Assembly: GCA_003255065.1 (NCBI GenBank)
Contig: QAOA01008326.1
Span: forward strand, 212,327 to 276,326
Origin: Cercis canadensis
Lineage: Eukaryota > Streptophyta > Magnoliopsida > Fabales > Fabaceae
DNA length: 64,000 nt
Reading direction: 5' to 3'
Shown: positions 34,056 to 46,000 of the stretch, in pieces
Numbering within the stretch: the stretch's first letter is position 1
Layout: every line of letters begins with the position of its first letter
Made by a program: the position numbers and the translations under genes
The notes under the pieces: model-generated
Seen by the model: the letters and a program-made list of their open reading frames with translations, nothing else
Told to the model about the DNA's origin: nothing
Databases searched by the model: none

Positions 34056-37000
34056 CTTTTCTTGGAACAATTTCTCTATTGTGGAGTTAAGATTACCATC
34101 CCAATGCAGATCAGTTTCATCCAAAGAAGCCTGAATCCCCATCAATATGGGTGCACTTATGAACCCTTGAGAGAAAATTTTCATCTTGGGGCATTGAGCT
34201 ATAATCACTTCATCCAGAGATGGGAATTTCAAAGGAAAGTACCCAGTATAAAAGCTTGATAGGCTAGACAAAGTATTCAGTGATATCTTCAGGAGCTGCT
34301 CAAATACTATCTCATCTTGAGTTGATTCATCTCCCTCTTTCGCCACAATTTCTTTTATTGACTCACATTCCTCAACAGACATATTTTTAAGTCGCACCAA
34401 ACTTTTGGCTGTTGAGGATGTGAACAAATATTCCAATCCATGACATCCATTTATAAGCAATTCTTTTAGGTTGGAGAAAGGCACTGCAGATTGTACTATT
34501 TTTGTCAAACAAGGGCATCTCCAAATTTCTAACATTTCAAGATTTTCACGGACTTGATCAAGCAAATAGTGCTCTAACCCTGTGGAGCTGAGCTCACATA
34601 GATTCTCAAGGCTCAATCTTCTCAATTTTGCAAGTGTTCTAATATGGTCATCTTCAAAGCTCTGAGAAGGGAATATCTCCTTGAAGTCACAGCAAGCCAC
34701 AACAAGAGTTTCTATATTGGGTACCTTGTGAAGGAATCCAAATGGCAAAATATCTGCCTCATTGACATGATGAAAGCAGTATAGCTGAAGGTGTTTTACA
34801 TTGTGAAGGAGATTTTCCTGAAATTTTCCATCCCATAACATCATAGCCTCTTTCTCATTGAGTGACAGTTCCTCCAATTTGGGAATAACCTAGGAAGAGA
34901 ATTTAATACAAAAGAAAATGTGGTAAATGAAGCATCATTCTTTTTTTATATGAACATATATATATATATGTGTGTGTGTGTGTGTTTCTTGGAAACTAAT
35001 ATAAAAATATCTTGTGTGTAACTAATTAGCAGTAGAAAAATCTTATATAATAAATGAGTTAGAAGAGAAATATAATAAAAGGTCAACAAAGGTAGTTCAG
35101 AATAAAAATATATCTTGTATGTATTAAATGAGTTATTAAATCTAGTGGAAAAATCTAGAGAGTTGGAGGCAGTGGAAGTATGCCAAATACTTGGATTTCA
35201 CTCCCAAATGTAAAATCTCCCTCACCCAATTAAAGCAACACTTGTAAGCTATTCAAATATTAATACAGTTTTTCTATTAAGCTGCTTCTTCCATTTCAAA
35301 AATTCTAAAGTTGTAAAAACAACTGTACCTTTTGAACCAAGAAAAGGGGTTGTGCATCATTTGAAATACCAACTTGATGATCCTCTGAATGTGCTTCTTG
35401 GTAGCTTCGGGATTCCAATGTGAACATCTCCAACTTACCACAATGATACACACGTAAATTTTTTAACTTTGGGCATAGCAGACTGTGTCTTCCAGCATAA
35501 AAGAACTTGAGCTCCTGGATCTCAGATAGAACCAATGAGGTTAAGCAAGGGAACACAAACTCTGTGGTTATCCCTTCTATAGCAGCTTCATCCTTTCCAA
35601 CAATTTCCACCATTGCTCCACATGTTTTTATTGTAAGGGTTTTAAGTTTCCCAAGATTTTTGGCTAAGGATGTCACAAACAGAGTTTTCAGTTGTTTACA
35701 TTTGGTAACTTGCACTTCCTGAAGATTTTTGAAATCAACAATTCCTTCAGGGTCCTTATTGCATACATGCTTTAGATTCGGGAGTTGATCTAAAGTCAAT
35801 TTCTTCAAAGAGAATGATACTTTCCCAATTGTTGTCATCTTCATGTCATTTACATCAAATATTACCTCCACTTGACTGCAGTTCTTCACTTGCAGCTCTT
35901 CCAATTTCTTCAAGTAAGGGAATAAATGAGATGGAATCACATTTGATAAAAATTCACAATTCTCCACCACCAAAGTTTTCAAATTGCTAAACAAGGTTTT
36001 TTGCAGTGGAACATCCCCATGCCATTCTTTTTCTAGCTCAGGATAGTCCAAAAGTTTCAAATGCACCAAGTATTCTAAAGAAACCTGTAAATGCAAATAA
36101 ATTTCCCATAAGATGTATGCCAAGGCCAACTGCTACAAATAAAATACCTATCTGTATCTTTTTTTCGGTAACACAAAAATTTAGGAGGTAGATAGGCTGC
36201 TCTGGCTCCAAGGCAGGGCACACCACAATTAGTGAATGCCTATCAACAAAGGATCACCAGCAGGATTCAAACTATCAAGTCCTTTTCATTGATGCAGCTC
36301 AATTTTACCAATTAAGCAAACCCTTGTTGGCAAAATACCTATCTATATCTATACTATAGATAAAAGCATACATATATGTGGGAGAGACATTTTTCACATG
36401 ATGATCTACCCTCATTTAATTTGTTAAAACTCAAATTACTTTTCAATAATGAAAAATGTGTTACATTAAAGTAAAGCATATCCAAATTTATTTGCCATAT
36501 TTAAATTATGGCCTACATTCATGCTGACCAGTAAAATAGTTTCTATTGATAATATCAAATAGTTCTCATATATCATTTTATCTTTCAGATTGCATTTTAT
36601 AATGACTTCAAATATGATCAAATTAATTATCCTTAAGACCAATTAGTATATAGAACAGTACCACAAATGAATATATATCATCCATTATGGGGATTGAATA
36701 GCTCTTTTTGAGTCACAAAGACTCAATATAAGAGATAAAATTCATGCAAATCAAAGAGGGATACAATTTGATGAATAGATTCTAACCTTTTCGTTGAACA
36801 TCTTTACTACTGTGGTGTTAAGATCAGTAAACCAACGTAAATCATTTGTCTTTGATGAAACTTGAATTGCTTCCAACATTGGCGCATTTATGATCCCATG
36901 AGAGAAAATTTTCATCCTAGGGCATTCATTTATGATTACTGTCTCAAGAGATGGGAATTTTAAAGGGGAATTCCCTGTATAAAAGCTTAGTAAGCTCAAT

Positions 37001-40000
37001 AAAGACTTCAGAGATAAAGTTTTGAGCTTTCCAAATATTATCTCATCTGAAGTTGATTCATCTTCCTCTTTGGCCACTATTTCTTTAATTGACTCAGATT
37101 TTTCTATAGACATCTCCTCAAGTCGCACCAAACTTTTGGCTGTTGAGGATGTAAATAAATATTGCAATCCATGACAATCCACTATTATTAGTTCTTTCAG
37201 ATTAAAGAAAGATACAGCAGATTGCACCAATGATACCAAACGATAACAGCTGTCTACTTTCAAACCTTGGAGATTATCACAGAGTGGCTCTAGCCAGGAG
37301 TGCTCTAACCCTATGGACTTGAGCCTAGGTAGGACGAGCAGGCTCAACGCTTTCAATTGTGCAAGTATTCTAATGTCATCAGCTTCAAGCCTTTCAGAGG
37401 GAAATATCTCCTTCAAGCCACTGCAAGACACTTGAAGTGTTTCTATATTAGGTACCTTCTTAAGGAATCCATACGGCAAGATATCTCCCTCATTGACACT
37501 GTGAAAGCACTGCAACTCAATCTCTTTAATTTTGTGAAGGAGATTTTCCTGAAATTGTCCATGCCATAACATCATAGTGTCTTTTGGATTAAGTGATAGT
37601 TTCTCCACCTTGGGAATAACCTAGGAAGTAAAACAAATACGAAAAAAGGGTGTGCATTAGAAGCATTTCTAATATTCAACATTTCAAGTGCACTAATCAA
37701 GGACCGACCAAATAACAACCAGAATTTTTTTTTTAAAAAAATACACAACACAACTACTGCAATAAAAATTCATTAAAAAAAAAAGGGGTTAACAAATTTA
37801 AAAGAAGCTTTCATATCAAGAAATGAAAGGTACATGACATTTGGGCTAATTAGTGAAAGAAATAACGTGAGGGTTATGTGCGTGAAGTAAAATTTATTAT
37901 ATTTAAATTACATACTTAATTTGCATTGGAAATTGCAGAAATTGATGGCCATAACCTTATTTTTATTTTATTGAAGTCCAGGTTATTTCTACAATGTCAT
38001 ATGCAATTCTGTTTGTTTTGCATATATTATCCAAACCTCTGATAATATTTCATGGGCAGAGACAAGTATGCAAAACAGATTATGCAATACATATAAATTG
38101 ACCTTTGAACTATTGTCACATATATAAGAGGTTGAAAACTAGTTTCTACATATTAGAATAAATTTCTTGAGATTGAAAATATTGATGGTTTTCAATTTAT
38201 TTTATTGAAATGAAGTTCAGATTATTTCTAAAATGCTACTATATATGCAAACTAAACGTTTCCTTCTCTGTTTTTGGATTTTTGCCTAATTTAAATGCAA
38301 ACACAACTTTAAGGACACTTTTCACACCAACATATGCATGTGACCCTCATTAGAAAACTGAGCAAGTTAAAATTAAGGTAGAGAAGTTACTATCTACTCA
38401 ATAATTAAAGGTTGAAACATGCACATACAACAACGAAGGTAGAGAGGAAATTAGTATCCTTTTCCCGATCATATAACAATGTAGAAACAATGGTACCTTT
38501 TGAACTGAAAATAGGGATTGTTGATTGATTGAACTACCAACTTGATCCTCTGGCTTTCCTTCTCCATAGCTTTGAAATTCTGTCGTGAATATCCCCAACT
38601 TACCACAATGAAACACGTCCAAAGAGTTTAGCATGGGGCATTTCAGATTGTGTCTTCCAGGGTAAAAACACTTGAGCTCTACCAACCAATATAGAGTCAA
38701 TGTGGTTAAACAAGGGAATTTAAATTTGAAAAATGCGCCTTCTGCAGCTTCTCTATCCTTTCCAACAATTTCTTCCATCATCTCACAGTTTCTTATATCA
38801 AGCTCTTTAAGTTTCACAAGATTTTTCCCCACAGAAGTTGGAAACAGAAATTTTAGACCTTTGCAATTGTTAACACTCACTTCTTCCAGATTTTGAAAGC
38901 AGAGAAACCCTAGAGGATCCTTTTTCTTACTCCATACATTTTTCAAATTGGGCAGCTTGTATAAAGTCAGTGTCTTCAAACGGAAGGGTATTCCCTCAGT
39001 TTTTGTCAACTTCTTGTCATTGATATCAAATATTTTCTCTACTGAACTGCAACTCCGTACTTGCAAATGTTCCAAACTCTTTAGGTAAGGAAGTAAATTG
39101 CATGGAATTACATTTGATAGAAATTCACAATTCTCCATCACCAAAGTAGTCAAAAACTGAAAGCAGNTGGTGATCAATTGGAATATCTACTCGATCCTCT
39201 CGATATTCTTCACCGTAGCATTGAAATTCAGATGCAAATACCTTGAGCTTGTCACAATGGCACACTTGTAATTGTTTTAACTTGGGCCATTCAAGCTTGT
39301 GTAGTCCAGGGTAAAAATAGTTGAGCTGTGGCAATTCCCATAGCGTTAATGAGGTCACACGGGGGAACACAAACTCTTTAGTTGCTCCCTCCGCAGCTGT
39401 TTCATCATTTGCAACAATTTCTTCCAACCTCTCACAGTTCTTCACTTCAAGATTTTCAAGTTTTAAAAGATCTTTGGCCACTGATGTTGGAAACAAACTT
39501 CTAAGTCTTTTGCATTTGTCAACATGCACTTGTTGCAGACTTTGAAGATTGAAAATTCCTTCAGGATCCTTATTCCAGATGTGATCCAGATTTGATAGCT
39601 TCTCCAAAATCAACTTCTTCAAGGTAGATCCCATATTTATTTTCTTTGCATCAACTATGACATCTCTTACATCATATATAACCTTAACAGAGCCACAGTT
39701 TCGCACTTCCAACTGTGTCAAGTTACTCAGGAAAGGAAGTAAATTAGAAGGAATAACTTCTGATAAATTTAACCTACTCAAAATCAAAGTCCTCAGATTG
39801 CGGAAACACCCATCTGGGATTAAAACTTCACCATGCCAAATCACTTTTAGCTCAGGGTGATCACTGAGATTCAAATGGGATATATTACGTGCAAACTCTG
39901 TGACCTGTGTTTGCAAAACAGTAAACACATCCAATTACAAAATTCATTAGCCCTCTAATATATGATCGCTATATATGGCCTGCATACAAATGCTGAAGTT

Positions 40001-43000
40001 GATAGTAATCAGGGCTTATATACAAAATTAAGAATCTGAAATTGCATATGGCAGCTATAATGCATTATATTGTACTGTGCCAATAAACATCCATACAATG
40101 TACATGGTAATAGTATTTATTAAGCAAAATTTCCCCTTTCTTTTTTATACACTTAGGGTTAGCATAAAAAACCGTACGTAGAAAGGTTCAAATACTATAT
40201 TATTACTGATGAATCCAACAATATACTGCCATGTTAATATGTGAAAAGTAAATCACTATATTGCCATATTTAAATTCTTAAACTTTGTTATTTGATAAAA
40301 GCCTTTTACTCAAAGTAACTATCCAATTTTAGATAGGCCAACAAAAAACTAGCGCACACTATTTTATTTAATGTATGGTCAATCTAAAATTGGATCCAAT
40401 TGAAATTTTAAAATTTTATCAAAACCAAATTGAGAATGGTACAGTAAATTTCAGAAATTTTTATTTTGTTCACTCACACATGTAAAATCTAGAATGATTT
40501 CTATTAAGGGTAATAGAATGGTACTCTTTGGAGAGAAATTAAATTCATACATATGTAAAAGAGATAATAAAGTTGGTATAATTGTTACCTTTTCCTGGTA
40601 CAACTTCACTGTGGTATTAAGATCACCATTCCAGCACAAGTCAATCTTATTATCTACCAGAGAAAACTTTGAAGCATGAACTACTTCCAACACTGGCGCA
40701 CTTATGGCCCCTTGAGAGAAAATTTTCACCTGAGGGCATGCAGTTATGATCACTGTATCCAAAGATGGGAATTTCAGAGTGAACTTCCCTGTGTAGAAGC
40801 TTGCTAGGCTTATTAAATCATCTAGATTAAGCAATTTAAGCTGCCTAAAAATTATCTCACATGTAGTAGATACATCTCCCTCTTCGGCCACTATTTCTTT
40901 TATTGATTTGCATCTCTGTATGATCAACTCCTCCAGTTGCACCAAGCTTTTGGCAGTTGAAGAAGTGAATAAATATACCAATCCATCACATCTAAATATA
41001 GTCAGTACTTTTAGTTTGAAAAAAGATACTGCAGGTTCTACCAATTTTGTTAAACAAGGGCACTGGCGTACATCCAGTATTTCGAGATCTTCAGACAGTG
41101 GTCCTATGGAGTTGAGCTTGTCTAGAGAATCCAGGAATAGTTCTCTCAATTGTGCAGGCATATACTCAACTTCAAGCCCTTCAGAGGGGAATATCTCCAT
41201 GAAGCCACTATGAAGAACAGTAAGCTTTACTATATTGGGTACTTTCTGAAGAAATCCATATGGAAAAATATCTGCCCCATTAACATTGTGAAAGCACTGC
41301 AATACAAGGGATGTTAATTTGTGAAGGAGGTTTCTTGGAAATTCTCCATGCCATAACATCATAGCCTCTTTCTCATTGAGTGATAGGGCCTCCAGGTTGG
41401 AAATAACCTAGGAATCAAAACCAATATGAAAAAATGGGGTTGCATATGATACATTAAATTAACAATTAACCATAAATTATTAATCTAAATATAATTGTTT
41501 TTCATGCTTTTTTCATTTCCTTTTCCACTTCAAAATAAATAGAAAAGAAATTATATAATCAGATTAGTACCATTAATTAAATATCAATGACGTGTTAAAA
41601 TTATTATGACTTTTATACAAATTATTTCCAATAAAAATATGAGAAATAAGCCACTTGTGTAAACTGTCAAACTCCACTGGCACTTTATAACCAAAACAAA
41701 AATCCATTTTTGCATTGCTACCAATTATAACAGTTTTAGTATTGAGTTTGACCGATATGTTGTTAGAAAGAACACATATAGAAGGTTGAAAAATGTTTAT
41801 ACATATTCAATAAATTCTTTGAGATGAAATATGTTGGTGGTGATAAATAACCCTCTACTTTGTTTATTGAAAACAAGATCATTCCTGCATTGCAACATTG
41901 CAAACCTAACTATATGCATACATTAGGTATTCTTCTTTAAGTATACTTGAAACAGAGCTTAATATAAGAATGACTTTATTTTGGCTCAAACATTATGATC
42001 AATGAGGCATTATTTATCTGTGTTCTTAAACTACTTATGATTAAATTCAGCTATATCACAAAGTGACTGTAAAGAGGATATATGTTAGTGTTGCTGCAAT
42101 AATTAAATTAGAACAGATTGGTTCCTCACCATTTAATCGACCTAGTATATGAAGTAGAAAAAACAATTGTACCTTTTGATCATCCAAGAGAAGGGGTTGT
42201 CCATCAATTGAAATACCAATTTGATCCTTTGGATGCACTTCTTGGTAGCTCAGGTATTGTGATGTGAATATCTGCAGCTTACCACAATGATACACATTTA
42301 AATTTTTTAACATGGGGCATTCCAAAATGTGTCTTCCCGGATAAAAGCCCTTGATCTCTGGCAAATTAGATAGAATCAATGAGGTTAGACAAGGGAATAA
42401 AAACGTTTCAGCTGCTCCTTCTGCAGCTGCATCATTCTTTCCAACAACTTCTACCAATGCCTTACAGTTGCTTATATGTAACTTCACAAGTTTCACCAGA
42501 TTTTTGGCCACAGATGCTGGAATCAGACTTTTCAGTCTTCCACAATTAGACACATGCACTTCTTTTAGATATTGGAAGGTGAGAATCCCTTGAGCATTCT
42601 TAATGAACACATGCTTCAAATAACCCAGCGCAGCTAAAGTCAATTTTCTCAAACGGAAGGCTGTTCCCTTTGATGCCGTAAAATTTCTCTCATTTATATC
42701 AAATATTTCCTCCACTTTACTGCTGTTCTGAACTTGCAATTCTTCCAAATTTTTTAAGTAAGGAAGTAAGTTAGATGGAATTGCATTCAAAAATTCACAA
42801 TTCATTATCACCAAAGTTTTCAAATTGCCAAAGCAATTGTCTGGCAGGGGAACTGTGCAATTCCATACTTGTTTTAATTCGGGATAAAAGTTGTTAAACT
42901 CCAAATGCTCTGCATATTCCAAGGAAACCTGTAAAAGCAAATAAATTCATTCTCAGATGTATTCCAAAGGTGTTACCCATGCACCATGAAATGCATCTTC

Positions 43001-46000
43001 TATCAACATCTTTGATATAGTCAAACAGATGGGCTATAATATGTATAGAAATAAAGGATTAACATGTATAGACAAGATCATCTCTAAGTAGGAATTAAGG
43101 CTCTCCAAAGTCCCAACAGAAATTTGAAACTTGGATTCAAAAAATTTATAAAATTGAAAAACTATCACCAACATTATTTGATAGAATGCAAGATGTTGAT
43201 GGAAAAATTTGCTATCACAAATCAAAGTTGTTATATCTAGGTGATATCAAGCTAAAAGACTATGATTGAGTTCAGAGAATGCAAAATCAAATAATGATCA
43301 AATTATTTGATTCCTCTTTTATTAATATGTAATTCAACATGTCAAAAAGAAGAAATGTAATCCTAAAAAGGTATTTAAGTTTAATTAAATCAACACTATC
43401 ATAAATGAAAAGTAATACCTTTTTATATATCATAGTTAAATGAACATTCAGCTTAACTAGTAAAAAATCAAATGATAAGAATGGTGCAAGTTAAATTAAA
43501 CTAATTTACAATTACTATTGGAATAAAAATTATATTCAATTGAAATAACAACTATGAAGTATTTTTAATTATTGTAACCTACTTACAACTTAAACTTATT
43601 TACTTTTCAAAAGATTGTAATAAGAAAGAAATTTTGGGGTGATTGGTGATGGTGTTTAGGATTTTGCAAGCAACTTTATTTATCTAGAAAGAAAATGGAG
43701 GAAGAGAATTTGGTCAAAAAGTTACCCTGTCTGTGAAAATTTTTTGTATTGTGGCCTTCAAATCACCTTCCCAATACCACCTTTCTTCCTCTTCTCCTTC
43801 TACAACATGTACTTGTCGTAGATGTGGCACCATTGCATCTCCCTCACAAAATATCTTCATTTTGGGGCATTCTCTCACTGTCAATTTCTCCAAAGATGGA
43901 AACCTTAAGTCACAATTCTTGGAAGAGCAGAAACTAGTGAAGCTTTTTAGGGACACAAGTACTAAAGTTGCCAATTTGCTGAAAATAATCTCATCTGTTT
44001 CTTGTTCATATCTTCCCTTTGCTACAATATGTCTCATCAGTTTGCATTTAATCACCTTCATGGTGGTGAGTCGGACCAAGCTTTTTGCAGTTGAGGATGA
44101 CAATAAATTTCTCAATCCATCACACTCACTCACTTCCAGATATGTCAAGTGAGTGAATGATACTGAGGGAGGTGATAAATTCATTAGACGGGAACATCGC
44201 CATAAGGTCAATCGCTCTACCCTTTGAAGAAGAATTGGATCTCGTTCAAAGCCAATATTCCGTAGAGCAGGCAAGTACCGTAAAGTCAAATCCTTAAGCT
44301 GTACAACAGTCCCTATATTTTCATGTTCTGTGAGGATCCCATCAGCTAATAGCTCTTCCAAGAAACAGAATTCCAACACAAGCCTTTTCAGGCTAGGAAT
44401 TCTGTGAAGAAACCAATAGAGAATCTCAATACTCTTCAATGAACCCAAGTGAAGCAATTTTAAACTGTGCATTCCACACTTGCTGATGCGGTGCCGTAGC
44501 CACTTGGTTTCTTTGGGGCCTATGAACATTCTATCCAAGTTGGAGATCACCTGAAACAGATGAAACAAATGTTTGCACGTTCTGATGCAACTAAAGTAGA
44601 AATCAAGAAATTGTTTCGTCTGGAAAAAAATATAGTTAGTTGACCAGTAATTGTTCTTAGAGTTTAAATTTGATCCACTGTCAATGTAAAATTCTGTACA
44701 CTATCATCAAATAGGAAAGTGTCATATCATCTAAGTAACTAAGGTATTTTACTGACAGTAAAGCTTTTAACAGTTTTTCTAATACATGGCAACACGTGGT
44801 TCAGTGGCTGTGTAAAAGTCTTTTACAATGTTGGTGAATCAAAGTTAAATCCACGTTGCTAATTTATACCTTCTCAGCTAATAAGATTGGCTCTGCTTCT
44901 GGATTTGTGGTGTCCGTGGAGAAACCCCAATTTAACAGGGACAAGTCCTTCAATGCTGGCCATTGTAAATTATGCTCCCCCTCATAGAAACTCCTGAATG
45001 AAGGTACTTCTACAAGTGCAAGACTGGTTACTTGAGGTAGCACAAATGTAATACTGCTTGTTTCCAAGTCCAACCCTTCTTCCCTGGCAACAATTTGCTG
45101 CATTTCATCACAATAATATACAGAAAGGAATTTTAGATTTTCAAGACCTTTGGCCACAGATACTGGAAAGATATTTCTTAGTTTGGGACATTTTCTAAGC
45201 AATACATTTTGAAGGTTTTTGAAGTTAATAATTCCTTCAGGATCTCCATTCCATATATACTTCAAGTTTGGGAGTACTTCCATATAAACAACACGCAACT
45301 TAGATTCCTTGGTTCCATTACCACCATCTGTTGGTTGAGTATCCTTGAGGTCAAATATCACTTCTATTGACTCACAATCAACAACTTTCAAGTCACATAG
45401 ACACTCGAATCTTCCTGCCATGTGAGAAGGAAAAACCGTGACAAGTTTCTGGCACTTCAAAATCGTCAGGTTATTCAGACTGCCTAAATTGACTTGGGTG
45501 TGCCATATTGTCTTCAAATTCTCCATGGAGGTGAGTTGGATTTCCTCAAGCTTAGAAAAGACGCCAACCTGCTGTAACATACAGCAGCTATTAAGTGATC
45601 AAATCAAGACCTCAGGGGAAAGAAATCAAATTAATGAAGAGTGAAAACTAACTTAAGAATCTCATTCAATCATGTGGACCTACATACTTTTGCATCATCC
45701 GTCATAATTCTTTTTGGGACAAATATCTCCTCCATCATCTCACATTCGCTTACAGATAGGCTTTTAAGATTGGGGAGACTCCTAGCCATGGAGAAAGATA
45801 CTAAATATCTTAAACCACCACAATCTTTCACTTTCAATTTTATCAACTTGTCAAAACTGAAACTCAGCAAAGGTTGGTCAATCCATATCTTATGGATGTT
45901 GATTGAGGACAACTCCAAGTTCTCTAACTTGGGAAGTTTAACCTGCAAGTAGATATAGAAGATATTGATTTTCACAAATCACAAGCACTCAAGATATAAT

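Larger units (their letters stand above)
34056..45568 (-). repeat. Tandem array of alternating LRR exon types A and B
   Basis: Type A exons (3, 5, 7, 8, 10; about 233-252 codons) share SVAKNL..L, EIVGKDEAA.EG, FYPGRH and HCGKL. Type B exons (4, 6, 9, 11; 273-278 codons) share FTSSTAKSLVRL, SIKEIVAKE, SFYTG and CP.MKIFS.G. Type B acceptors read TTCCTAG then GTTATT (exons 6, 9, 11); type A acceptors read CAG then GTTTCC (5, 10). Every exon starts with a Val codon and mostly ends with Lys, so units can be added or lost without a frameshift. The array reads A-B-A-B-A-(break)-A-B-A-B. Confidence 0.88.

Noticed and set aside
43733..44152. 139-codon plus-strand frame
   Set aside because: Antisense shadow of NLR exon 4.
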